A DNA stretch of 64,000 bases from CALLPQ01 sp038531745 (GTDB lineage: Bacteria; Pseudomonadota; Alphaproteobacteria; Caulobacterales; Parvularculaceae): assembly GCA_038531745.1 (NCBI GenBank), contig JBCBBJ010000001.1:124001-188000 (forward strand). The letters are read 5' to 3'. Position 1 is the first letter of the stretch, and each line of letters begins with the position of its first letter. Of this stretch, positions 1-8,284 are shown in pieces. Under the pieces are notes generated by a model. It was given only the letters and a program-made list of their open reading frames with translations. It searched no databases and was not told the origin of the DNA. Made by a program: the position numbers and the translations under genes.

Positions 1-1074
1 GAGGGAACCACCGATCTGTATTTTGTCAATTTGCAAGGGCGTAGCCGCCGGATTACCCGGGGCGACCATCGCTTTTCGGTTGCCTCTATCGCCGGTGGTA
101 AGACAGGCGTGGGGGTTCTTTCCAGTCCCACGCTTACGCCCAATGTGGCAACTGTCTCTTTATCTAACGGCAAAATTACACCGCGTACGGATTTGAACGC
201 GGATATTCTTACCGGGGTGACGTTGGGCGAAACGCGGGAGATTGCCTATACCTCCGCCGACGGTACGCCAGTGCAAGGCTGGTATGTTCTGCCGCCGGAT
301 TATGAAGAGGGGAAGAAATATCCACTTGTTCTATCAATTCATGGTGGGCCCCATGCCATGTATGGGCTGAATTTCAATTACCGGTTCCAGGAATTTGCCG
401 CCAACGGCTATGTTGTGCTTTTTACCAATCCGCGCGGGTCCACGGGCTATAGTGCCGCGTTTGCCAATGCCATTGACAATGCCTATCCGGGCCGCGCCGA
501 TTATGAAGATCTCATGAGCGGTGTCGATGCGCTGATCGAAACGGGTCTGATCGATGACAAACGCATGTTCGTCACGGGGTGTTCCGGCGGCGGTGTTCTA
601 ACCACGTGGGTCGTCACAAAAACTGACCGCTTCAACGCCGCAGCGGCATTGTGTCCGGTTACCAACTGGATTTCGTTTTCGGGGCAGGCGGATATTGGCC
701 GCTGGACATTTGCACGCTTCCGCCCGTTTTATTGGGAAGACCCGACAAAATGGCTGGAACATTCGCCAATTATGTATGTGCAAAACGTCTCTACACCAAC
801 CTTGTTAATGACAGGTGACAAGGATTTGCGCACGCCCATTGAGCAAGCTGAGGAATTCTACGCGGCCCTAAAACTGCGCGGTGTCCCCACGAAGCTGATT
901 GCCATGCGCGGGGAATATCATGGCACCACGTCAATCCCCAGCAATATGCTCCGTACCCAGCTTTATTTGCGAAAATGGTTCGCCGATTATGGCGGTGTCC
1001 CGCTGGAGGCGGTAGATGATGATAAGTCCGCAAAAACCGCTGAAGCGCGGAAACAAGCTGATCCCGCGCCGTAA
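1..1074 (+). CDS. S9 family peptidase (prolyl oligopeptidase-like), C-terminal part
   Basis: The reading frame is open from the first base of the window, so the N-terminal beta-propeller is mostly missing and what remains is the alpha/beta-hydrolase domain. The nucleophile elbow is GCSGGG (the GxSxGG of the S9 family), followed by an acid-loop TGDKDLRTP and a catalytic histidine in GEYHGTTS, so the triad is complete. Family members are serine peptidases that cleave short peptides, often secreted. The tail is short, charged and Lys/Ala rich. The substrate is not predictable. The next gene on this strand starts about 650 bases on, so it is probably the last gene of its unit. Confidence 0.9.
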   Translation, partial: EGTTDLYFVNLQGRSRRITRGDHRFSVASIAGGKTGVGVLSSPTLTPNVATVSLSNGKITPRTDLNADILTGVTLGETREIAYTSADGTPVQGWYVLPPDYEEGKKYPLVLSIHGGPHAMYGLNFNYRFQEFAANGYVVLFTNPRGSTGYSAAFANAIDNAYPGRADYEDLMSGVDALIETGLIDDKRMFVTGCSGGGVLTTWVVTKTDRFNAAAALCPVTNWISFSGQADIGRWTFARFRPFYWEDPTKWLEHSPIMYVQNVSTPTLLMTGDKDLRTPIEQAEEFYAALKLRGVPTKLIAMRGEYHGTTSIPSNMLRTQLYLRKWFADYGGVPLEAVDDDKSAKTAEARKQADPAP

Positions 1075-1235
1075 GGACATGAAGGTAAGTATCTGCCGAA
1101 AATCCGGTTTCATGGGCAAGCGTAACGACAATCTCCTCGGTGAGGTGTGCGTTACGCACTTTCCTGCTCGATGAATGATGGAAATAAGGCGGCTCAGTCA
1201 TAGAGCCCATATTCTATTGCCAGCAATCAACGCCT

Positions 1236-1256
1236 CCCCGCGATCCTTTCGCGGGG
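1236..1256. terminator. hairpin, possible weak terminator
   Basis: Perfect 8-bp inverted repeat (ccccgcga / tcgcgggg) with a 5-base loop in the gap behind the S9 peptidase and beyond the stop of the small minus-strand gene. Neither side has a T-run, so intrinsic termination is doubtful. Confidence 0.25.
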
Positions 1257-1304
1257 TTCAGGCTGTCTGCCTGCCAAGGATGATTACGAGACCGAAATCA
1301 ACAC

Positions 1305-1538
1305 TTAGAAATTGGGTGTTACTTCCCCGGATGCCTGGCGTGCCGGTCTAGCGTTCGTCGCTGTTACATCAACCGCAATGGATGAGGACACTTGTCCTTG
1401 GACGGCAGCAACGGCGCCGCCCGAGGCGCGGGCCTCGAGACGGGCGGCCTTGAACCCGACTATGCTTGCCACCGTAACGATGGCAAAAGCCTGGACGGCG
1501 AGGGAGGAAAACGAAAAGAGGGCGCGTGTCGGTCGCAT
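1305..1538 (-). CDS. small hypothetical membrane or exported protein
   Basis: A 77-residue product starting MRPTRALFSF, with one hydrophobic stretch (about residues 7-27) after two arginines, followed by an Ala/Ser/Val-rich tail. This looks like a signal peptide or single-pass anchor. The frame stays open 46 codons further upstream, but that extension has no sensible start context. There is no strong ribosome binding site and I recognise no family. The 78-residue frame on the opposite strand looks less like a protein. It fills an otherwise empty 645-base gap. Low to moderate confidence that it is real. Confidence 0.35.
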   Translation of the reverse strand: MRPTRALFSFSSLAVQAFAIVTVASIVGFKAARLEARASGGAVAAVQGQVSSSIAVDVTATNARPARQASGEVTPNF

Positions 1539-1719
1539 AAGATGTTGATAGAGCCGAAACCTTAAAAACCGCTTAGGGCGTACCGCTATTCCGGCAGGGC
1601 CACGTGATCTGGGGTCCCACAGCCCGCTGCCAGTGTGCGCGCCGGAGACAATTTTGGTGATGCACTCTGGCGGCAATTGGCGCTAAGACCGTTGCCACAG
1701 GTGAAGGAGCGCTACCGCC

Positions 1720-3372
1720 ATGACCCCCATCAATCAAACCGAGCCGTGGCAGGCATTGGACACGCTGGCGCGGGAGCATCGCGGCCAGTCAATCGCCAGC
1801 CTGTTTGAAGGGGACGCCGAACGCGTAGCTCTTTTTTCGCGTGAGGCTGCGGGGCTCTATCTTGATGGGTCAAAAAACCGGATCAGCCGCGCGGTACTGG
1901 ACCAGCTTTTTGCCCTGGCCGAGCGTGCCGGCGTGCCGGACGCAATCAAGGCCATGGTCAATGGAAACAAAATCAACGTGACCGAAGACCGGGCGGTGTT
2001 GCATGTGGCGCTGCGCGACTTTGCCCATCGCACTTATCATGTGGATGGGGAGGCGGTGTCGCCGGCGATCAACGCTGTGCGCGCGCGGATGTCAGCATTT
2101 TGCGATGCGATCCACCGCGGCACCCATACCGGTTTTACGGGCAAGCCGCTCACAACGGTGGTGAATATCGGTATTGGTGGATCCGATCTGGGCCCGTTGA
2201 TGGTCACCGAAGCGCTGCGGCCCTATGGGCTCACCGGGCGGCAAAGCCATTTTGTCTCCAATGTTGATGGTCAGCACCTTGCCGATGTTCTGGCGACACT
2301 TGATCCGGAGACGACGCTTTTCATCGTCGCGTCAAAAACATTCACCACGCAAGAGACAATGACCAATGCGCGGTCGGCCCGCGGCTGGTTCCTCGAAAAA
2401 GCTGGCGGTGACGAGGCCGCCATTGCCCGGCACTTTGTGGCGCTGTCCACCAATGAACGCGCGGTGACGGATTTTGGCATCGTGGCCGAAAATATGTTTG
2501 GCTTCTGGGACTGGGTTGGCGGGCGCTATTCGCTATGGTCCGCTATTGGGTTATCGATCGCGCTTCAGATGGGTTTTGATCGATTTGAGGCCCTGTTAAA
2601 AGGCGCGCATGCCATGGATGAGCATTTTCGCCGTGCGCCTTTGCAGGAGAATATGCCGGTCCTCCTTGCCCTGATCGGTGTCTGGAACAGAAACTTTGAA
2701 GGCTGCGCTACCCATGCGGTCTTGCCCTATGATCAGCATTTACATCGTTTCCCCGCCTATTTGCAGCAGGCGGATATGGAATCAAATGGTAAGGCTGTAA
2801 CCCTGGCTGGCGCGCCCACCGCGTGGGCCACGGGGCCCGTTGTTTTTGGCGAACCGGGTACCAATGGTCAGCATGCGTTTTATCAACTGATCCATCAGGG
2901 GACGGATGTCATTGCCTGTGATTTTATTGCCGCCGCAAAGAGCCACGCGGCCCTTGGCGATCACCATGAAAAATTACTGGCGAATTTTCTGGCGCAACCA
3001 AAGGCGTTGATGCTGGGCAAGGATGAGGCAAGCGTGCGTGACGATCTTGCTGAACAGGGTGTTCCCGAAAACGAAATTGACCGGCTCGCGCGCCACCGCA
3101 CCTTTCCTGGTAACCGGCCCACCAACGCCATCCTGATGGATATGCTGACGCCGGAAACGCTCGGGGCGCTGATCGCGCTTTATGAGCACAAGATATTCTG
3201 TCAGGGCGTAATCTGGCAGGTGAATTCCTTTGACCAATGGGGCGTGGAATTGGGTAAGGTGCTCGCCAGTGAGATTTTGCCGGCATTAAAAGAGGAGGAT
3301 GTGCCTTTGACCAACCATGACCCCTCCACGGCGGCACTGATCCAACGAATAAAGTCGGTGCGTCATGATTAA
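1720..3372 (+). CDS. pgi: glucose-6-phosphate isomerase
   Basis: Interconverts glucose-6-phosphate and fructose-6-phosphate in the cytoplasm. The 550 residues match the usual length of the large bacterial/eukaryotic PGI type. Seen in the sequence: the sugar-phosphate binding segment with IGIGGSDLGP, the family signature GTNGQHAFYQLIHQGT containing the active-site histidine region, and the C-terminal signature block EHKIFCQGVIWQVNSFDQWG. An aaggag ribosome binding site lies about 12 bases before the ATG. The stop codon overlaps the start of the following beta-lactamase gene. With zwf, pgl and edd downstream in the window it feeds hexose phosphates into the Entner-Doudoroff route. Confidence 0.97.
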   Translation: MTPINQTEPWQALDTLAREHRGQSIASLFEGDAERVALFSREAAGLYLDGSKNRISRAVLDQLFALAERAGVPDAIKAMVNGNKINVTEDRAVLHVALRDFAHRTYHVDGEAVSPAINAVRARMSAFCDAIHRGTHTGFTGKPLTTVVNIGIGGSDLGPLMVTEALRPYGLTGRQSHFVSNVDGQHLADVLATLDPETTLFIVASKTFTTQETMTNARSARGWFLEKAGGDEAAIARHFVALSTNERAVTDFGIVAENMFGFWDWVGGRYSLWSAIGLSIALQMGFDRFEALLKGAHAMDEHFRRAPLQENMPVLLALIGVWNRNFEGCATHAVLPYDQHLHRFPAYLQQADMESNGKAVTLAGAPTAWATGPVVFGEPGTNGQHAFYQLIHQGTDVIACDFIAAAKSHAALGDHHEKLLANFLAQPKALMLGKDEASVRDDLAEQGVPENEIDRLARHRTFPGNRPTNAILMDMLTPETLGALIALYEHKIFCQGVIWQVNSFDQWGVELGKVLASEILPALKEEDVPLTNHDPSTAALIQRIKSVRHD

Positions 3373-4288
3373 TCAAGGGATGGAGCATCGTCATGGTGTG
3401 ATGACCCGGCGCCGGGCGCTCTTGCAAATGGGCTTGGGCACGATGCTGGCGGGCGGGCTCGTAACCGCCTGTGAAAAGCGTGATGATGCCATGACCGCGC
3501 TCGTGAAAGACTTGGAAAATGAGTATGAAGCGCGGATCGGCCTGGCGGCCGTTGATTTGAACACGTGGCGGGTCTTTGCCCACCGGGCCGACGACCGGTT
3601 TGCCATGTGCTCAACCTTCAAATGGGTGCTGGCGGGGTTGATCCTTATGCGGGTTGATCAGGGTACGCTTGATCTCGATCAATCCATCTCGTTTACACCG
3701 GCTGATCTTTTGACCTATGCCCCGGTAACGCGGCAGAATGTCGATGCCGGCGCCATGACTGTGTCGGCCCTGTGTGAGGCAAGTGTCACGCGCAGTGACA
3801 ATACTGCAGCAAACCTTTTGCTGGCCCAAATCGATGGTCCGGCAGGCTTTACACGCGCCCTGCGCGATCTTGGTCACACCGTGACCCGTCTCGACCGGAC
3901 CGAACCTACACTCAACGAGAATGCCCCAGGCGATCCGCGCGATACCACAACGCCGGGGGCAATGATCGACCTTCTTGCCGGTTTTTTGTTTGACGGGCGC
4001 GGACGGCTTTCGGCGGCATCGCGCGAGCAACTAAAGGATTGGATGGTCGACGCACGCACCGGGCGCACACGGTTACAGGCGGGCTTGCCCGGCGATTGGC
4101 TCGTGGGCGATAAAACCGGCACAAGCCGTAATGGCGCCTATAATGATGTGGCGTTTGCTTATCCGCCGGATACGGATAACCCTGTTTTGATGAGCGCATA
4201 TATCAATTGCGCAAAAATAGACATGGGCGTTGCAGGAACGCTCCATGCGCAATTGGCCGCGGGGCTTGTGACGCGTTTTACGGCGTAA
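3365..4288 (+). CDS. bla: class A beta-lactamase, Tat-type lipoprotein
   Basis: Serine beta-lactamase that would hydrolyse beta-lactams in the periplasm. All class A motifs are present: S83-T-F-K86 (the SxxK), S144-D-N, E180 in EPTLNEN (the E166 equivalent) and K250-T-G. The N-terminus has a twin-arginine stretch (MTRRRALLQMG), a hydrophobic segment and a lipobox-like LVTAC ending at C36, so the enzyme is probably exported folded and membrane-anchored. A cysteine precedes the catalytic serine, but the position equivalent to 238 is serine, so the C69-C238 bridge of KPC/NMC carbapenemases is absent. The start overlaps the end of pgi by 8 bases; starts at codon 6 or 13 are also possible. Base composition is like the neighbours, so it looks resident rather than acquired. 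Confidence 0.93.
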   Translation: MINQGMEHRHGVMTRRRALLQMGLGTMLAGGLVTACEKRDDAMTALVKDLENEYEARIGLAAVDLNTWRVFAHRADDRFAMCSTFKWVLAGLILMRVDQGTLDLDQSISFTPADLLTYAPVTRQNVDAGAMTVSALCEASVTRSDNTAANLLLAQIDGPAGFTRALRDLGHTVTRLDRTEPTLNENAPGDPRDTTTPGAMIDLLAGFLFDGRGRLSAASREQLKDWMVDARTGRTRLQAGLPGDWLVGDKTGTSRNGAYNDVAFAYPPDTDNPVLMSAYINCAKIDMGVAGTLHAQLAAGLVTRFTA

Positions 4289-5047
4289 CGAGCGCCGCCA
4301 CAAAATTCAGGGGCATGGTCAGGGCGCGTGGGCGATCCGGCAAATGCGCCAGCGCTGTGGCCTCCAACCTCGCCAAACGGTTACTATGGCCATCATCAAC
4401 CGCACGGATATATGCCGACCATGATTTTATAAAGGCCAGGAGCTGACGCGGGGTCCAAGTGAGATCGCAGGCGAAAGCGGGCGCGGCCATGGTCGCGAAG
4501 GGCATACCTGTCCACGCGCGGTCATACCCTTGCCAGCTCAGCCGGTTTCGTTGCGACCAATAGGGATCGATCACGGCCATGATCGGGTCCAGCATATGGG
4601 TTTGCACATCGTGATCCCCCGTGGGCAATTGGTAGGTCCATGCCGCAAAAAGCGCGCCGGGCGCTGCAACCCGCGTGACCTCCGGCCAGAACAGATCAAA
4701 ATCGAACCAATGGAGCGCGGTCGCGACGGTGATGGCGTCAACGGACGCGGGCGCAAGACCGCTCGCATGGGCCGCCCCCTGATGATAGGTAATCGCTGGG
4801 TGGTGGGGTGCGGCAGCAAATTGATCCGTATCAAGATCGCTGGCATGAACCTGGTCAAAATAGGGGGTGAGGGCAAGGGCTGCTTGCCCGGACCCGGTTG
4901 CCACATCCATGCCAGTGATGTGCGATCAAGCTGTGCTGCTAGCCAGGCAAACAATGCTGGCGGATAGTGCGGCCGGGCCCCGGCGTAAAGCGAGGCTTGC
5001 GCACCAAACGCAGTGGCATTTTTATCCGACGCGCCCGTCACGCCCAC
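4278..5047 (-). pseudogene. class I SAM-dependent methyltransferase, frameshifted
   Basis: The two halves lie in different frames. The first (GTG start at 5047) gives SDKNATAFGAQASLYAGARP...LDRTSLAW. The second gives DVATGSGQAALALTPYF and continues to the stop at 4278. The family reads without interruption across this point, with W-D-V-x-T-G-S-G as SAM motif I. The break fits loss of one G of a GGG run (coding strand tgg|gat reads tggat), at about 4907-4908. With that base restored the product is about 256 residues of the UbiE/Methyltransf_11 type. The start overlaps the end of hemF, which suggests translational coupling. Either a recent null allele or a sequencing error; substrate unknown. 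Confidence 0.8.
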
Positions 5048-5955
5048 TCAGCCGTGGGGGGCAGGCTCGACAAAATCGCCTCAACATTGCCGCCGGTTTT
5101 CAAGCCAAAAGTTGTGCCGCGGTCATAGAGCAGATTGAATTCCGCATATCGCCCCCGGCGAAAGGCTTGTTCCTTGCGGTCATCATCGGACCATGCCGCA
5201 TCCATGCGCCGTTCCACCAGCGCTGGATATTGGGTCAGAAACGCTGTGCCCACATCTTGAGTAAATTCAAAGTCAGCGTCCCAATCGCCGGTGTCGTGAC
5301 GATCATAAAAAATACCGCCAACGCCTCGCGCCTCCCCACGATGGGGCAAAAAGAAATATTCATCACACCATTTTTTGAACTTAGGGAAATAATCCCTATG
5401 GTGTGCATCGCACGCGCTCTGAAAGCCAGCCAGAAAATCCACCGTATCAGGATGATCATCCTGGCGGTACTGGTCCATCATGGGGTTCAGATCACCGCCG
5501 CCCCCGAACCAGCACTGGGTTGTGACCAGCATACGCGTATTCATATGGGCTGATGGCGCGTGGGGGTTACGGGTATGGGCAATAAGCGAGATGCCCGAGG
5601 CCCAGAAACGCGGATCGGCGTCAGCGCCGGGGATGGCCTTGCGAAATTCCTCGGAAAATTCCCCATGAACAGTTGAGGTATGGACCCCAACTTTTTCAAA
5701 CACCCGGCCATGCATCATCGACATGACCCCGCCGCCATGGTCCTTGCCGTCGCCCTCATCACGGGTCCAGGGCCTGCGCTCGAACCGGCCCGGTGCGTGG
5801 CCGTCATAGAGGGGCCCGGCCTCGTCCTCCAGCCGTTCAAAGGCGCTGCACAGCTGATCGCGCAGGTTTTCAAACCACCCCTTTGCGCTGGCCTTACGGA
5901 TCTCTAGGATATCGCTGTTGGGCAGGGGGGTGAAGTCGGTGCGGGCATGGGTCAT
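5038..5955 (-). CDS. hemF: oxygen-dependent coproporphyrinogen III oxidase
   Basis: Oxidatively decarboxylates coproporphyrinogen III to protoporphyrinogen IX using O2, a late cytoplasmic step of haem synthesis. The 305 residues match HemF length. Recognisable blocks are the GGGVMSMMHGRVFEKVGVH region, the HMNTRM and WFGGGGDLNP segments, and the C-terminal RRGRYAEFNLLYDRGTTFGL signature. It runs into the broken methyltransferase gene downstream on the same strand. Another haem gene, hemB, lies 40 kb away in the window. No anaerobic hemN is seen here. Confidence 0.97.
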   Translation of the reverse strand: MTHARTDFTPLPNSDILEIRKASAKGWFENLRDQLCSAFERLEDEAGPLYDGHAPGRFERRPWTRDEGDGKDHGGGVMSMMHGRVFEKVGVHTSTVHGEFSEEFRKAIPGADADPRFWASGISLIAHTRNPHAPSAHMNTRMLVTTQCWFGGGGDLNPMMDQYRQDDHPDTVDFLAGFQSACDAHHRDYFPKFKKWCDEYFFLPHRGEARGVGGIFYDRHDTGDWDADFEFTQDVGTAFLTQYPALVERRMDAAWSDDDRKEQAFRRGRYAEFNLLYDRGTTFGLKTGGNVEAILSSLPPTAEWA

Positions 5956-6071
5956 GGGCGATGATTCAGTCCGAAATGGGGTGAGCTTTGCGCAGCCTGT
6001 CTAGCCCGGTATGACACGGGACGCAAAAGGCGTCACAACCTATGAAAATGGCGGGAAGAACGGGGCGTTAG

Positions 6072-6995
6072 ATGGCTGAGATATTCGCGGAAAACAGGCT
6101 CATGCTCAGTTTTTTGGGCGGGGCGATTGGCGGCTTTTTGGGCGCGCTTATCTATGGTTTTGGCCACCGGCTATTGCCGCGGGTGATACCCGGTGCCTTG
6201 ATGGGTGTGTTCGTGCTGGTGGGCGCGTTTGCCGGGGCGCGGTTGGGCCTCGGCTTTGTGGCGCCACCTGCGTCGTCGCCCGCGGAAAAACCGCCATCAG
6301 TGGCAACGGTTGACCCGGCGCTCAAGGGCCCGGTGCCGGACCGTGTGGAAACACCCACAGTTTATCCGCGCGGGCAGATAGCGCCGCGCGACGTAGCACT
6401 CCTGGCGGCGCTGGCCAGCCGCGATGCGGCGTTTGCGGCGCGGCTTGACGGGGCTTTGGGCACCAACCCTGCGCCAACACGAGACGTGCTCGTTTTCGCC
6501 ATCACCGACGGGGCCGAGGCGGCGCAGGCCTATATTCCCTATGCTGAGGATCAGACCACCCTCGATCTTGTGGAAAGCATGGCCGTCATGACGGCGCGGC
6601 TCGGTGAACGTAATCCCCAGGCCTGTTACGGCTGGCTTTATGGCGGCTATGGGCACGTGGATTTTGATTTTGATGGGTTTTTTGAGGCGGTGGGCCAGCC
6701 GCTCTTGGATTATCATCTTGCCGCTTATGCGGACCTTGTTCTCTCTTCGGGCACAACCAACCACGATATTGCGATTGAGGAGGCTCGCCAAGGCAAAATC
6801 GCGGCCGACCGCGCAACTTTTGCAATGATGCAAACCGCGGGGATTGAACGCAGCGGGATCATTACCGGCGAGCGCGCCCCCGCCGATAGTGCTGACTATC
6901 GCGCCGCGTGTCAGGCGCGCCTTGCGCTTTTGCGCACCCTCCTCGCCGATGAGGATGCGGCCGGTGGTATCCGATATCTTTACGGGGCGGGTTAA
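6072..6995 (+). CDS. hypothetical membrane-anchored protein
   Basis: A 307-residue protein with two glycine-rich hydrophobic segments near the N-terminus (about residues 11-31 and 39-60), a proline-rich linker (about 66-95), then a soluble Ala/Asp-rich domain with the segment YGWLYGGYGHVDFDFDGFF. I recognise no family or catalytic motif. Topology suggests an inner-membrane hairpin carrying a C-terminal soluble domain. It ends four bases into the stop of the convergent trmL gene, and the upstream hemF is divergent, so it is probably transcribed alone. Confidence 0.75.
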   Translation: MAEIFAENRLMLSFLGGAIGGFLGALIYGFGHRLLPRVIPGALMGVFVLVGAFAGARLGLGFVAPPASSPAEKPPSVATVDPALKGPVPDRVETPTVYPRGQIAPRDVALLAALASRDAAFAARLDGALGTNPAPTRDVLVFAITDGAEAAQAYIPYAEDQTTLDLVESMAVMTARLGERNPQACYGWLYGGYGHVDFDFDGFFEAVGQPLLDYHLAAYADLVLSSGTTNHDIAIEEARQGKIAADRATFAMMQTAGIERSGIITGERAPADSADYRAACQARLALLRTLLADEDAAGGIRYLYGAG

Positions 6996-7459
6996 TCAGC
7001 CGCGATGGCTGCAATCCCCAATTGGCGGCTGGCTTCGCCGAGGGCGATGCCGGCGCTGACCACCAGGTTGAATGACCGCGCCGCGGGGGCCAACGGGATG
7101 GCAAGACGCTTATCGGCGCGTCCATGCACATCAGCGGGCACGCCTGCGCTTTCCTGGCCCAGCAAGATTGTATCAGCTTGCGAAAAATGGTGATCCCAAA
7201 GCGGGGTGCTTGCTTTTGTGGTCATCAGGATCAGCCGCCGGTTGGATTTGTCGATCGCGTTCAAAAACGCATCCCAACTGGCGTGGCGGTCGACGGTCAC
7301 CAGGGTCTCATAATCCATGGCGACGCGGCGGATATCCCTGCTGGTCAGCGGAAACCCGCAGGGCTCAACAATATCAAGTGGCACGCCGAAACAAGCCGCC
7401 AGGCGAATGGCGGCCCCAACATTGGGTGCCATATCAGGTTGGAATAGGGCAAGACGCAT
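6992..7459 (-). CDS. trmL: tRNA (cytidine(34)-2'-O)-methyltransferase TrmL
   Basis: SPOUT-family enzyme that 2'-O-methylates the wobble base of tRNA-Leu isoacceptors. At 155 residues it has TrmL's minimal single-domain size. Seen: N-terminal MRLALFQPDMAPNVGAAIRL with the conserved N-x-G-A/N motif, the ILLGQESAGVP segment and the SPOUT knot AIPLAPAARSFNLVVSAGIAL (family form SLNLSVAVGI). The frame extends 16 codons further upstream, but the methionine chosen matches the family N-terminus. It is divergent from petA and overlaps the preceding gene's stop codon tail to tail. Confidence 0.93.
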   Translation of the reverse strand: MRLALFQPDMAPNVGAAIRLAACFGVPLDIVEPCGFPLTSRDIRRVAMDYETLVTVDRHASWDAFLNAIDKSNRRLILMTTKASTPLWDHHFSQADTILLGQESAGVPADVHGRADKRLAIPLAPAARSFNLVVSAGIALGEASRQLGIAAIAAD

Positions 7460-7695
7460 GGTGGGGGGCAAACCTTTCGGCCGAATCGGTGTTTGTCCTA
7501 TTAGCACCGAAATGTCGCGTTTTTTGGCCGCTCAGGATGGCTATATCCAGGGAGCGGGGAAACAGTCAAAACTGCACCGTGCAGCGCGCGAAACAAATTG
7601 TCGCGACGCCCCGCAAGAAGCCCAATTATGCTGGATTCCACGAAACCAACATGCCACAAGCCGCGTATTCTCTACAAAACTGATTTGGTGATGAG

Positions 7696-8274
7696 ATGAC
7701 AACAGAAACAGTGAATCAAGAAGACGAACCGGATCGCCGAGACTTTATCCATTTGCTGGCCGGGTCCGTGGCTGCCGTGGGCGCGGCGGGTATCGTTTGG
7801 CCGCTCGTGCAACAGATGAATCCAGATGCCTCGGTGTTGGCGCTCTCGTCAACCGAGGTTGACCTGTCTGCAGTTGCGGAGGGCTCCGCAATTAAAGTGT
7901 TCTGGCGCGGGAAGCCCGTTTTCATTCGCCGCCGGACGGCCGCAGAAATCGCACAGGCTGAAGAAACGCCCCTGTCATCCCTAAAGGATAAAGACGCTCG
8001 CAACGCCAATCTTGGCGGCGGCGCCGATGCCACCGACGCGGACCGCCGTGTGAAAGCGGAGTGGATGATCGTTGTGGGTGTGTGCACCCATTTGGGCTGT
8101 ATCCCGCTTGGCACCGACGATGGTGATACCCGCGGTGATTACAATGGCTGGTTTTGTCCTTGCCACGGCTCACACTATGATATTGCCGGGCGCGTGCGAA
8201 AAGGACCGGCACCGGAAAATCTTGAAGTACCCCCCTATACCTTCCTAACCGACACATCGATCAAGATAGGATAA
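7696..8274 (+). CDS. petA: ubiquinol-cytochrome c reductase iron-sulfur subunit (Rieske)
   Basis: Carries the [2Fe-2S] cluster that takes the first electron from ubiquinol in the cytochrome bc1 complex. At 192 residues it is typical for alphaproteobacteria. A Tat motif (DRRDF) precedes an uncleaved N-terminal membrane anchor at about residues 19-38. The two cluster-binding boxes are CTHLGC and CPCHGSHYD. A charged insertion of about 25 residues lies before the first box, as in other alphaproteobacterial Rieske proteins. It is the first gene of petA-petB-petC, with only 10 bases to petB. Confidence 0.98.
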   Translation: MTTETVNQEDEPDRRDFIHLLAGSVAAVGAAGIVWPLVQQMNPDASVLALSSTEVDLSAVAEGSAIKVFWRGKPVFIRRRTAAEIAQAEETPLSSLKDKDARNANLGGGADATDADRRVKAEWMIVVGVCTHLGCIPLGTDDGDTRGDYNGWFCPCHGSHYDIAGRVRKGPAPENLEVPPYTFLTDTSIKIG

Positions 8275-8284
8275 GAGGACCATC

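Noticed and set aside
2924..3583. Long open frame on the minus strand opposite pgi and bla (219 codons)
   Set aside because: Lies wholly opposite two well-supported genes, is rich in His/Arg/Pro as expected of an antisense shadow, and matches no family.
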